Shown here: positions 25,545-34,552 of the stretch, piece by piece
Numbering within the stretch: the stretch's first letter is position 1
Layout: every line of letters begins with the position of its first letter
Assembly: GCF_002440635.1 (NCBI RefSeq)
Contig: NZ_DJUW01000015.1
Span: 1-64,000 of the forward strand
Length of the DNA: 64,000 nt
Reading direction: 5' to 3'
DNA from: Novosphingobium sp. UBA6272
GTDB lineage: Bacteria; Pseudomonadota; Alphaproteobacteria; Sphingomonadales; Sphingomonadaceae
The notes under the pieces: model-generated
Seen by the model: the letters and a program-made list of their open reading frames with translations, nothing else
Told to the model about the DNA's origin: nothing
The model's database searches: none
Translations under genes and position numbers: made by a program

Positions 25545-26423
25545 TCATGCACATCGCCGAAATTCGGCTGGCGTTACCCCAAGTGCTTTTCGAAATGTTC
25601 TGTTCAAGTGGCTTTGATCAGAAAAGCCGCAATCGGCAGCAATCACTTTAAGGGGCGTATTTTTCATCAAAAGCATAGCTTTTGCTCGTTCAATTTTTCG
25701 CTGAATAACATAAGCATGTGGTGTCAGGCCGAACTCGATCTTAAACTTACGGGAAAAATGGAACGGGCTTAATCCCACGATCGATGCCAGATCCTCGAGG
25801 TGTATCCGATCTCCTAGCGATTCCTCAATGTACTCACAAATAGACTTCCGCAAGTTTGTCCCCAAGGCGCCGACATGGGATTCTTTTATTGAGATATTTG
25901 CATAGTTTCTGATAATGTGCACGGCGAGCTGGGTTCGCAATGCGTCGATGAATAAATGCTCCCCTACTCCAATTCCGTGGTATTCTTGCTCAAGAAAGCC
26001 TAGACATAATGGAATCATATTATCTGCGATAGATATGCGATCTGAAATATCTATGCTCGCAACGTCCCTATCGAAAATTTGAGCTGCGGTTTCACTGATC
26101 GCACTATGGCCAAGATAGATATGCCTGACATTGATCGCATTGTCCCATTGCCAGGTCGATTGTTCACCCCGGGTGAGCAGCGAAACGGCTCCGGACCCAA
26201 GCCTCTCGGATTGCCAAGGGCCGTTGCAACGGCGGCGCATGCAAGTGTCGGCATCTTGATAAACTACAATCATGTAGTCCCGCATCGGCGGAATCTCTAC
26301 TTCAAGTCCAGCGTATCGGTATCCCATCAATGTTAGTCCGCGCCAGCCTTGTGCAGTGCTGTCGATCGTTTTGCGTCCAGGAATCCATTCCTTGATATGT
26401 TCTGGCGGAATTAGGTCGTTCAT
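25545..26423 (-). CDS. AraC-family transcriptional regulator
   Basis: A 292-aa regulator with an N-terminal effector-binding region and a C-terminal AraC/XylS double helix-turn-helix (about residues 190-292: HLEDLASIVGLSPFHFSRKFKIEFGLTPHAYV and VIAADCGFSDQSHLNRTFRKALGVTPAEFRR). It is the last gene of the leftward set that begins at the IclR gene, 61 bp after the CoA-transferase. In Acinetobacter the cyclohexanone cluster is controlled by an AraC/XylS-type activator (ChnR), so a role in activating this pathway is plausible but inferred. GC content is lower than in the chromosome to the left. Confidence 0.88.
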   Translation of the reverse strand: MNDLIPPEHIKEWIPGRKTIDSTAQGWRGLTLMGYRYAGLEVEIPPMRDYMIVVYQDADTCMRRRCNGPWQSERLGSGAVSLLTRGEQSTWQWDNAINVRHIYLGHSAISETAAQIFDRDVASIDISDRISIADNMIPLCLGFLEQEYHGIGVGEHLFIDALRTQLAVHIIRNYANISIKESHVGALGTNLRKSICEYIEESLGDRIHLEDLASIVGLSPFHFSRKFKIEFGLTPHAYVIQRKIERAKAMLLMKNTPLKVIAADCGFSDQSHLNRTFRKALGVTPAEFRRCA

Positions 26424-26484
26424 GTTTTACTCCCACCCCCCAATGTGCTTGGTGACTGAAAAGTCCTGAATCGAAACCGGTCTT

Positions 26485-27693
26485 TCACAATTGGCCAGAA
26501 TCAACTTCCCCGGCACCAAACACTATGGCGTGCTCTTCCATCTGCGAAATTTGAGCTTCGCTGTACCCAGATTCAAGCAGTATTTTCCGACTGTCCTGCC
26601 CGAATCTTGGCGGTGCGCGACGAATAGACCCAGGTGTCCTGTCGAACACTGCCGGAATACCAGTGCCGCTGTACTTGCCCATTTCCACCACCATGTTGCG
26701 GTAAATGGTATGGGGATGCGCCAACGCCTCGCTCACGTTGCGCACAACGCCTGCGGGGACACCGGCATTTAGCAGCATATCCTCAAGAGTTTCCGCCTCA
26801 AGCTCGGCTAGGCATTTCGCCAGCACCTCGCGAAGTTCCGCGCGATGCGCAATTCTTGCGGCGTTGTCGACGAAGCGGTCGTCTGCGGCAATATCCGGAC
26901 GCATAAGAACTGCACAAAGTTTGGCGAACTGGCCGTTGTTGCCAACGGCAAGATAAATTTTCCCAGTTCGCGTTTCAAACATATCATACGGAACGATATT
27001 CGGGTGTCCGTTGCCCGTTGCTACTGGGATGTTCCCTGACATCAAGGCATTGGCTGCCTGAGGATGCAACATGCTGATCGCACAATCATAAAGTGGAACC
27101 TCGATCTTCTGGCCAAGCCCCGATCTACCACGTTCGATCAATGCGGCAAGGATTGCATTGCAGGCAATAAGGCCTGTCCCAATATCAACCACCGGGGTGC
27201 CCATGCGGACCGGCCCGTTCCTGGGATCGCCGTTGATGCTCATGAGTCCGGTCATTGCCTGCACAACCGCGTCATAACCCGGATGTCCGCCCAAGGGACC
27301 GTCAGCACCGAAACCAGTCACATGGCAAAGGACAAGCTCCGGGAAAAGCGATTGAAGCACATCGTCGTAGCCCAGCCCCCATTTTTCCAAAGTCCCGCTC
27401 CTGAAGTTGTGGACGAGCACATCCGCACTTTCCAGCAACTTGAGCACGACAGCGCGTCCTTCGGGCCTTGCAACGTCGATGCCGATCGATCGCTTATTGC
27501 GATTTGCGCCGGAAAAATAGGCGCTGAGACCGTCCTTGAATGGAGGGCCCCAACTTCGTGTCTCGTCTCCTTGCGGTGGTTCGATCTTGATGACGTCGGC
27601 ACCGTAGTCGGCGAGAACTTGCGTACAGTATGGTCCGCCGAGAACACGGCTGAGGTCAACTACACGGATTCCGGTGAGTGGGCCAAAATTCAC
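26485..27693 (-). CDS. Class III (CaiB/BaiF) CoA-transferase
   Basis: Moves CoA between carboxylic acids. The 402-aa protein shows the family N-terminus (LTGIRVVDLSRVLGGPYCTQVLADYGADVIKIEPPQGDETR) and the catalytic Asp170 in MGTPVVDIGTG. The pathway context suggests activation of a dicarboxylate such as adipate, using succinyl-CoA or acetyl-CoA as donor; the substrate is inferred. The start overlaps the stop of the Fe-alcohol dehydrogenase gene by 4 bp. Confidence 0.9.
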   Translation of the reverse strand: MNFGPLTGIRVVDLSRVLGGPYCTQVLADYGADVIKIEPPQGDETRSWGPPFKDGLSAYFSGANRNKRSIGIDVARPEGRAVVLKLLESADVLVHNFRSGTLEKWGLGYDDVLQSLFPELVLCHVTGFGADGPLGGHPGYDAVVQAMTGLMSINGDPRNGPVRMGTPVVDIGTGLIACNAILAALIERGRSGLGQKIEVPLYDCAISMLHPQAANALMSGNIPVATGNGHPNIVPYDMFETRTGKIYLAVGNNGQFAKLCAVLMRPDIAADDRFVDNAARIAHRAELREVLAKCLAELEAETLEDMLLNAGVPAGVVRNVSEALAHPHTIYRNMVVEMGKYSGTGIPAVFDRTPGSIRRAPPRFGQDSRKILLESGYSEAQISQMEEHAIVFGAGEVDSGQL

Positions 27694-28844
27694 AACACGT
27701 CTTCGTACAGAGCGACCACGTCATCGTAAGTCATGTCGCAGGGGTTGCTGGCTATCAGGCGAGTAAGGCCTGTGGAAACCTCTTGCGCCATCGCCGGAAT
27801 GGCTTCGGCAGAAATCCCCAACTGCGATAGTCGTGTTTCCAGACCGCTTGCTGCAAACATCCCTTCGATCGCTGAAATGAGACCATTGGCGGCCTCCGCG
27901 TTGTTTGAAAATATTCTGTCCGGCAAGAACACCCTTGCAAGGCGCGAGTACTCATTCTCCGCGGCAATTAGGTTGAAGCGCATCACGGGTGCAGCAACCA
28001 GAGCGTTACCATGACCGTGTGGTACGTGAAAGTGGCTTCCCAATGGGTAGGAGAGCGCATGGATCGAACCAACGCTAGCGTTTATGAATGCCATGCCAGC
28101 AAGGGTTGCGCCCATCAGCATTGCTTCGCGTGCGGCTAGATCCGATGGGGTATCAAGCACGCGCGGCAAGTTTTGCCCTAAGAGTGAAAGGGCCTTATCT
28201 GCTAGACCATCGGAAATCAGATTCTTGCGGGTCCGACTGGTAGCTGCTTCGATGGCGTGAACCATTGCATCGAGCGCGGTCGCTGCAGTGATTTTGCGCG
28301 GCATACCCAAGGTGAGTTCTGCATCCAGCAGCGCAATGTCTGGAAGCAATTGCGGCGCGTAGACAGCCAGTTTTTCCTGTTTGGCGCTGGTCAGGACTGA
28401 AACCCAAGTTACTTCCGAACCCGTGCCTGCGGTTGTCGGGATCTGAATGAGCGGCAGCCTTCGGCCGGTGGCCTTGCCAACACCGATCATACCCTCGATT
28501 TCCTGACCACTCGTAGATGCCAGAGCGACGACCTTGGCCGTATCGAGAGAGCTTCCCCCGCCGAGGCCGATAATCGTGTCGGCCCCGAATAACCGCGCAA
28601 ATTCGACGGCCTCCGAGACGATTTCCATAGGCGGATCCGCCGCAACGCGGTCAAAGATTTCGGCTGCAATCCCTGCCGCGCTCAGGCTGGACATCGCCAG
28701 TTCTGCAAATCCACAAGCCACGATTCCCGGATCGGTGACGAGCATGACCCTACTCCCGCCCAGCTCGCTGACGAGCTCGCCGACTTGGGACAGTGATCCC
28801 GCTTTGCAAATGATGCGCGGACAAGACAAGAAGTTGAGGTCCAT
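27690..28844 (-). CDS. Iron-containing alcohol dehydrogenase (group III)
   Basis: NAD(P)-linked oxidoreductase. The 384-aa protein has the nucleotide-binding GGGSSLDTAKVVAL, IPTTAGTGSEVT, and metal ligands in ALDAMVHAIEA, SIHALSYPLGSHFHVPHGHGNA (His-rich C-terminal motif). In this cluster I infer oxidation of an omega-hydroxy acid, such as 6-hydroxyhexanoate, to the aldehyde acid. In the Acinetobacter chn cluster the same step uses an unrelated zinc enzyme. It is coupled to the CoA-transferase gene by a 4-bp overlap. Confidence 0.9.
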   Translation of the reverse strand: MDLNFLSCPRIICKAGSLSQVGELVSELGGSRVMLVTDPGIVACGFAELAMSSLSAAGIAAEIFDRVAADPPMEIVSEAVEFARLFGADTIIGLGGGSSLDTAKVVALASTSGQEIEGMIGVGKATGRRLPLIQIPTTAGTGSEVTWVSVLTSAKQEKLAVYAPQLLPDIALLDAELTLGMPRKITAATALDAMVHAIEAATSRTRKNLISDGLADKALSLLGQNLPRVLDTPSDLAAREAMLMGATLAGMAFINASVGSIHALSYPLGSHFHVPHGHGNALVAAPVMRFNLIAAENEYSRLARVFLPDRIFSNNAEAANGLISAIEGMFAASGLETRLSQLGISAEAIPAMAQEVSTGLTRLIASNPCDMTYDDVVALYEDVL

Positions 28845-28873
28845 ACGTTTCTCCTGTGAGGAAGTCTCACTGA

Positions 28874-30034
28874 TCAGGTGGCAGCTTCCCGGATCATATT
28901 TCGTGCAATTATCAATTGTTGAATTTGGGTGGTGCCTTCGTAGATACGGAACAGGCGTACATCGCGGTAGAACCGCTCCACCGGGTAATCAGACATATAG
29001 CCCGCCCCGCCATGGATCTGGACTGCGCGATCCGCGACCCGACCGACCATTTCGCTGGCGATCATCTTGCAACACGCCGCTTCGGTCGACACGTCCTGGC
29101 CTGCATCGCGCCTACGAGCAGTTTCTTCGATCATGCATCTTGCGGCAAATGCCTCCGCCTTGCTGTCGGCCAACATGGCTTGAATGAGCTGCTTTTCCGC
29201 GAGGGGCTCACCGAACTGCTTGCGCTCCATGGCGTATCCAAGGCTCTCCTTGATCAAGCGCTCGGCCGCCCCGACACAAATGGCCGATATGTGCAAGCGG
29301 CCGCGATCGAGTACCTTCATCGCGGTCCGAAACCCCTTGTTTTCGAACTCAGGCCCGCCGATGATCGACGATTCGTGCACACAGACATCCTGGAAGATCA
29401 CATCGCAGGTCCGCGATCCTTTCTGTCCCATCTTGCGATCGCTTGCACCGAACGAGATACCGGCAGTAGTTCCGTCCACCAAGAAGGCGGTGACCCCCGA
29501 GGAGTTGGTGGATCCAGCCTTGGTACGGGCGAAAACCGTAAATAAGCCTGCTAGTGGGGCGTTGGTAATATAGCGCTTGGTGCCATTAATTATGAAATGT
29601 GCACCTTCCCGCTTTGCAGATGTGGAAAGCGAGCCCGCGTCAGAGCCCGCATCTGGTTCGGTCAGAGCAAAGGATGAAATCAATTCTCCCGTGGCTAGGC
29701 GTGGCAGGTAGTGCTCACATTGCTCGGGCGTGCCGTCAATTATGATTCCCTGCGATCCGATGCCATTGTTCGTACCGAACAGGGAACGGAATGCCGGGGA
29801 TGCCTGACCAAGAACAAACGCTGCCTTTACCTCTTCCGACATGGTTAGGCCGAGACCGCCAAACTTCTCGGGTATCGACATGCCGAACAGACCCATGTTA
29901 CGGATTTCTTCGGCGAGATACGAGGGAATTTCATCAGTTTCGGCTACCTCAGATTCGCACGGAATGAGCCGTTCGCGGACAAAGCGATCAAGCGTGTTGA
30001 GGAACTGTGAGAGGGTTTCGGTGTCCAATGGCAT
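28874..30034 (-). CDS. Acyl-CoA dehydrogenase
   Basis: Flavoprotein making 2-enoyl-CoA. The 386-aa protein has the signatures FALTEPDAGSDAGSLSTSA and VERFYRDVRLFRIYEGTTQIQ with the catalytic base Glu366 near the C-terminus. The position in the cluster suggests an adipyl-CoA- or glutaryl-CoA-type substrate. A glutaryl-CoA dehydrogenase would also decarboxylate; I cannot exclude that, but the partner thiolase favours the non-decarboxylating C6 route. It lies 18 bp after the IclR gene and 29 bp before the alcohol dehydrogenase, in one transcript. Confidence 0.93.
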   Translation of the reverse strand: MPLDTETLSQFLNTLDRFVRERLIPCESEVAETDEIPSYLAEEIRNMGLFGMSIPEKFGGLGLTMSEEVKAAFVLGQASPAFRSLFGTNNGIGSQGIIIDGTPEQCEHYLPRLATGELISSFALTEPDAGSDAGSLSTSAKREGAHFIINGTKRYITNAPLAGLFTVFARTKAGSTNSSGVTAFLVDGTTAGISFGASDRKMGQKGSRTCDVIFQDVCVHESSIIGGPEFENKGFRTAMKVLDRGRLHISAICVGAAERLIKESLGYAMERKQFGEPLAEKQLIQAMLADSKAEAFAARCMIEETARRRDAGQDVSTEAACCKMIASEMVGRVADRAVQIHGGAGYMSDYPVERFYRDVRLFRIYEGTTQIQQLIIARNMIREAAT

Positions 30035-30052
30035 GGAGGGGCTTTCTAAAGC

Positions 30053-30844
30053 TCAGGGCGAAATCGCGCTGACGTTGCGGACAAGTTCAATCAGCCGAGC
30101 AGCAATGTCGGTTTCGATCCAATCGCGAGTAAGATGAGATGCCGCGCCGCCGCAATTAAAGGCCAAAACGGGCGCTCCATTTGCAGGGATAAAAGGTACG
30201 GCGACAGAGTTTACATCCGCCTTCCACTCGCCGATCGAGAGGCAGTATCCATGTTTGGCGTAGCTCTCGAGAGCATCATTTATTCCTCTCTCGATTACCG
30301 GCCACGCCTGACCTTCGTGCTTGCGGATGTCCTCGAGGATTTCAGTTCTACGATCTTCGGATATCCCGGCCAGAAAAGCGCGGCCTACTGCCGTTGTCGC
30401 CAGCTTGATATGGGCCCCCACTTCGATTGCGAGTGTAATGGGGTTAGAGCCGCGGCAGCGCTCCAAGTATATCATCGTCAGGCGATCTCTGCCTGCCAGC
30501 GCAACAGGCATTCCCGAATAGTTTGCAAGCTCCTGCATGTACGGCTTGGCCAGCTGTATGACCGGCAAACCAGCGAGGCATGAATAACCCAAAGAAAGCA
30601 CCGGCGGGGCGAGGCGGTATCGGGCTGTCTCCGGGTTGAAGCTAATGTAGCCAAGGCAGTGCAGCGTATAAGTCAATCTCGATATGGTCGATTTGCTCAA
30701 GCCGGTCCGAGCGGCAAAATCGCCGTTGCCCAGCGCCTCACCCTCCCTGCGAAAAGCACGCAAAACCTCGAGCCCGCGCCCTAGAGCGACCACGAAGTCG
30801 CGGTCTGAACCTTCCGGCCTTGCAAGACCCTTGCGCGGTCGCAT
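30053..30844 (-). CDS. IclR-family transcriptional regulator
   Basis: A 263-aa regulator with an N-terminal winged helix (GLEVLRAFRREGEALGNGDFAARTGLSKSTISRLTYTLHCLGYI) and the C-terminal IclR effector domain (LATTAVGRAFLAG ... GYCLSIGEWKADVNSVAVPF). The family often senses aromatic or dicarboxylate catabolites (PcaR, PobR). It is first in the leftward operon and faces the aldehyde dehydrogenase across a 165-bp region with a conspicuous operator-like palindrome, so it probably controls both arms of the pathway and itself. Confidence 0.9.
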   Translation of the reverse strand: MRPRKGLARPEGSDRDFVVALGRGLEVLRAFRREGEALGNGDFAARTGLSKSTISRLTYTLHCLGYISFNPETARYRLAPPVLSLGYSCLAGLPVIQLAKPYMQELANYSGMPVALAGRDRLTMIYLERCRGSNPITLAIEVGAHIKLATTAVGRAFLAGISEDRRTEILEDIRKHEGQAWPVIERGINDALESYAKHGYCLSIGEWKADVNSVAVPFIPANGAPVLAFNCGGAASHLTRDWIETDIAARLIELVRNVSAISP

Positions 30845-30913
30845 CGCAATACTCCTCTCGCCCAGACCATTGCCGACTTGAAATGCCTCTACACTGGTTG
30901 TAGGAGGGCTGTC

Positions 30914-30949
30914 AATATTGCGGAATATATTTCCGCATAGCGGAATATT
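30914..30949. promoter_or_regulatory. Putative IclR operator in the divergent promoter region
   Basis: The palindrome GCGGAATATATTTCCGC (30920-30936) is followed by a third half-site GCGGAATATT (30940-30949) and preceded by AATATT. The region lies between the divergent IclR and aldehyde dehydrogenase starts and is the only strongly symmetric sequence there. IclR proteins bind such paired A/T-centred palindromes; binding here is inferred. Confidence 0.65.
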
Positions 30950-31009
30950 ACCGTACTGGACCTATCCGGTTCCCGAGGAATGCCAGCACTCGATGGGAAG
31001 AGGAACTTT

Positions 31010-32464
31010 ATGACTCAACATGACTACGCAGACATCGCACTGTTCATTGCAGGTAGGTGGATTGGCCCGGAAGAGCGAGAAACGCAGCCCGTCATAAACC
31101 CCGCAAGCTCGCAGCAGATCGGACTTATTGCTAAAGCGACTCCCGATGATCTTGAGGCTTCGGTGAGATCGGCCCGCGCAGCATTTGAAGGATGGCGGCA
31201 GCGTTCGCCGCTTGATCGAAGCGCCATCTTACGCAGATTTGCAAATCTGCTTCGTGAAAACGAACAAGCAATTGCGACCGCCATCACTCTCGATGAGGGA
31301 AAGCCATTGGCCGAGGCCTTGGTCGAGGTGCGATCTTCGGCCGATCATGTTGATTGGCACGCAGAAGAAGGGCGCCGTATCTATGGCCGCATAATTCCTT
31401 CACGAACCTCTGCTGTACAGCAACAGGTTGTGCGTGAGCCCGTTGGTGTCTGCCTGGCAATCACGCCTTGGAACTTTCCATTGAGCCAGGCGGTACGAAA
31501 AGTCGCTGCAGCATTGGCCTGTGGTTGCACAATGATTTTGAAAGGCCCCGCAGAAGCTCCGTCTGCGTGTGTGGCCATCGGCCGCTATCTGCAGGAAGCA
31601 GGATTACCCGATGGATGCCTCAATCTCGTATGGGGCAATGCGGCAATGATTTCAGAAACATTGGTGGCCCATCCAGATGTGCGCAAGATTACCTTCACCG
31701 GATCGGTCGAAGTCGGCAAGAATCTCGCTGAACTCGCGGGTCGCCACATGAAGCGCGCCACGATGGAACTTGGCGGTCATGCGCCCGTCCTGGTTTTCGA
31801 TGATGCCGATGCCGAAGCGACCGCAAGGGCGCTGGCCAGCAACAAGCTGCGTAACGCCGGTCAGGTCTGCATATCACCAACCCGGTTCTTTGTGCAGGCA
31901 AGTGCTCACGACCGCTTCGTCACAGCTCTGGTTGATGCCTTTGCTACGGTCAAAGTGGGGGACGGCCTAGAACCTGACAACCAAATGGGACCAGTCTGTC
32001 ACGCTCGGCGGATTGCTGAAATGGAGAGATTGGTCGAGGACGCGCGCGCGGGTGGAGCTGCTATCCTTTCTGGTGGCACAAGACAGGGAAATGCCGGCTA
32101 CTTCTTCGCACCGACGATTGTCGATACCCTGAATGATCGTATTGCATTGATGCGGGATGAGCCTTTTGGGCCCATTGCGGTGGTGTCCCGCTTTGATAAC
32201 CTGAGCGATGCCATCGATCGGGCAAACGCATTGCCATTCGGGCTAGCGTCCTATGTGTTTACCAACTCGCTTGAACGCGCGGACCGCGCCGCGGCATGCC
32301 TTCAGGCCGGCATGGTCAGCGTCAATCACTTCGGACTGGCGTTGCCGGAAACCCCTTTCGGAGGGGTCCGTGACAGCGGATACGGCACCGAAGGCGGCAG
32401 TGAGACTTTCGACGGCTACCTCAACACCAAATTTGTTTCGCGTTTCGCAGGAGTTTTTGCGTGA
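31010..32464 (+). CDS. NAD(P)-dependent aldehyde dehydrogenase (semialdehyde type)
   Basis: A 484-aa enzyme of the GabD-like ALDH branch. It has LAITPWNFPLSQAVRK, catalytic Glu253 in MELGGHAPVLVFDDAD, catalytic Cys287 in NAGQVCISPTRFFVQ, and PFGGVRDSGYGTEGG near the end. I infer oxidation of an oxo-acid such as 6-oxohexanoate to the dicarboxylate. The start at 31010 follows AGAGGAAC; a longer frame from 30980 lacks a ribosome-binding site. The stop overlaps the GTG start of the next gene. Confidence 0.9.
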   Translation: MTQHDYADIALFIAGRWIGPEERETQPVINPASSQQIGLIAKATPDDLEASVRSARAAFEGWRQRSPLDRSAILRRFANLLRENEQAIATAITLDEGKPLAEALVEVRSSADHVDWHAEEGRRIYGRIIPSRTSAVQQQVVREPVGVCLAITPWNFPLSQAVRKVAAALACGCTMILKGPAEAPSACVAIGRYLQEAGLPDGCLNLVWGNAAMISETLVAHPDVRKITFTGSVEVGKNLAELAGRHMKRATMELGGHAPVLVFDDADAEATARALASNKLRNAGQVCISPTRFFVQASAHDRFVTALVDAFATVKVGDGLEPDNQMGPVCHARRIAEMERLVEDARAGGAAILSGGTRQGNAGYFFAPTIVDTLNDRIALMRDEPFGPIAVVSRFDNLSDAIDRANALPFGLASYVFTNSLERADRAAACLQAGMVSVNHFGLALPETPFGGVRDSGYGTEGGSETFDGYLNTKFVSRFAGVFA

Positions 32465-34542
32465 GCGATGGGGAACTGGTGCGGATAGAGTGGCGAGGTC
32501 GTGCTGCGCTTCTGATCATCGACAATGCTCCACTCAATCTGCTGAACGCCGCAGTACGGTCGGGCTTGCTTGCGGCAATAAGGACGGCCGCCGCAAGCAG
32601 CCCTGAGCGAATTATCATAACTGGGGCCGGCAGGGCCTTTGTGGCCGGGGCCGACGCGCGCGAGTTCGACGATGCACCGATCGAGCCGCATTTGAACGAC
32701 GTACTGCGGGTAATCGCGCGACTATCCGTTCCGACCATCGCTGCGATCAATGGGAGCGCGCTTGGTGGGGGCCTCGAGATTGCCCTAGCCTGCCAGTGCA
32801 GGATTGCTGCACCTTCGGCTAGGCTGGGCCTACCGGAGGTGACACTCGGTGTGGTGCCGGGTGCTGGTGGAACGCAGCGCCTGCCCCGCATTGTGGGCAT
32901 CCCACATGCGCTCGACATGATCTTACACGGAACGCTGCTATCGGCACGGGAGTCGCATGATATCGGACTTGTCGACCGTGTTGCAACCGATCCCGTTGCC
33001 GCCGCTTTCGACATTGAGCCTAAATACCTCGCTACCATGCTTGTGGCCGACCGGCGTCCCGCGCCAGCAGCACATGCACATGTGGTCTCAGTCATTGCAG
33101 AGGACTCTGCTCGCCGCGCTCGAGGGCAGAAGGCCCCGGTGCGGGCGCTGGAACTGGTGGCCGGCACTGCCGTGTGGGACCTCGATGTCGGCATGAATCG
33201 CGAGCGAGAGGCCTTCCTCGAACTTCGCGAATCGGAACAGGCCAAGGCATTGCGTCACATCTTCTTCGCCGAGCGTGCGGCTTCATCCCGGTCATGTTAC
33301 CCAAGATCGGACCGCGCGATCGAACGGGCGATTGTCGTAGGCGGGGGGAATATGGGCGCGAGCATAGCCTATGCCCTAGCCCGTGTCTCGATAACGGTGA
33401 CTCTGGTGGAGATGGATGTCCAGCGCGCTACAGATGCCCGGCGGCGCCTGTCGGGTCTGGTCGAACAAGGCAGTACGAGAGGGGGGTTAACCGAGAAAGA
33501 GGCCAACAATATAAGCAGTTTGATTAACGTGGTGGTGGGGTTGGACAATCTCGGAGCGGCTGACATCGTAATTGAGGCCGTGTTTGAAGATCTCGCAGTC
33601 AAACAGTCCATTCTTGCGGCCCTTGGCGATATTTTGCCGTCTTCGACAATTCTCGCAACGAACACATCGTACCTGGATGTCGACCTCTTGGCGGAAAGTG
33701 TTGCTGTGCCTGAGCGCTTCCTGGGACTGCACTTCTTCAGTCCTGCTCATGTTATGAAACTGCTCGAGATCGTGCGTGGCGCCAAGACGGCTCCGGAAAC
33801 TATTGGCATAGGCTTTGCGCTTGCCAAAATGCTAGGCAAAGTACCAGTTGTGGCCGGTGTTTGCGATGGTTTCATTGGAAACCGAATACTGACCCGATAT
33901 CGCCAAATCGGGGACATTCTTCTTGCGCAGGGTGCAACACCGTCGACGATCGATGCAGCAATGCGGGGATTCGGCATGGCCATGGGCCCCTACGAAGCTC
34001 AGGACATGTCAGGACTCGACATTGCATATGCCAACCGTCAGCGACAACTCTCGGACGGCCGTGCACACGCAAGAACTATTCCTATACTTGAATGCTTGGT
34101 GGAAGAGCACGGGCGACTGGGACGTAAGTCGATGGCTGGCTGGTATGACTACGATGAGATGGGTCGGCCCCGACAGTCCGCTTTGGTTGAAGACCTCATA
34201 GTGACGATTTCGGCGAAGGAAGGCATCGCGCGCCAAGCTTTGAGTGAGAACGAGATTATCGATCAGATGGTTATCGCCATGATCGCCGAAGCCTGCCTCA
34301 TTCTTGAAGAGGGCATCGCCAGCTCGGCACAAGACGTCGATCTGGTTTTGGTTCACGGTTACGGATTTCCCCGCTGGCGTGGGGGACTGATGTACCACGC
34401 CGATTCTCTGTCGCCGGCATACGTGGCTGAACGGATAACCGAGTTCTCATCCGTGGATCCACTGAGCTGGAGAGTCCCTTCACTGATCACGAAACTGGTG
34501 CGCGACGGCAAATCGTTTGCTGCAACGGGTATCTTTAGATAG
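32461..34542 (+). CDS. Bifunctional enoyl-CoA hydratase / 3-hydroxyacyl-CoA dehydrogenase (FadB/FadJ type)
   Basis: A 693-aa fusion enzyme. The N-terminal crotonase domain (residues about 1-190) has INGSALGGGLEIALAC and GLPEVTLGVVPGAGGTQRLPR. The NAD-binding hydroxyacyl-CoA dehydrogenase domain starts near 288 (VVGGGNMGASIAYALAR) and contains LHFFSPAHVMKLLEIVRG, followed by two C-terminal 3HCDH helical domains (GNRILTRY; YGFPRWRGGLMYHAD). It would hydrate and oxidise the enoyl-CoA to the 3-oxoacyl-CoA. The start is GTG within a 4-bp overlap with the aldehyde dehydrogenase. Confidence 0.93.
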   Translation: MSDGELVRIEWRGRAALLIIDNAPLNLLNAAVRSGLLAAIRTAAASSPERIIITGAGRAFVAGADAREFDDAPIEPHLNDVLRVIARLSVPTIAAINGSALGGGLEIALACQCRIAAPSARLGLPEVTLGVVPGAGGTQRLPRIVGIPHALDMILHGTLLSARESHDIGLVDRVATDPVAAAFDIEPKYLATMLVADRRPAPAAHAHVVSVIAEDSARRARGQKAPVRALELVAGTAVWDLDVGMNREREAFLELRESEQAKALRHIFFAERAASSRSCYPRSDRAIERAIVVGGGNMGASIAYALARVSITVTLVEMDVQRATDARRRLSGLVEQGSTRGGLTEKEANNISSLINVVVGLDNLGAADIVIEAVFEDLAVKQSILAALGDILPSSTILATNTSYLDVDLLAESVAVPERFLGLHFFSPAHVMKLLEIVRGAKTAPETIGIGFALAKMLGKVPVVAGVCDGFIGNRILTRYRQIGDILLAQGATPSTIDAAMRGFGMAMGPYEAQDMSGLDIAYANRQRQLSDGRAHARTIPILECLVEEHGRLGRKSMAGWYDYDEMGRPRQSALVEDLIVTISAKEGIARQALSENEIIDQMVIAMIAEACLILEEGIASSAQDVDLVLVHGYGFPRWRGGLMYHADSLSPAYVAERITEFSSVDPLSWRVPSLITKLVRDGKSFAATGIFR

Positions 34543-34552
34543 GTCACAATAC

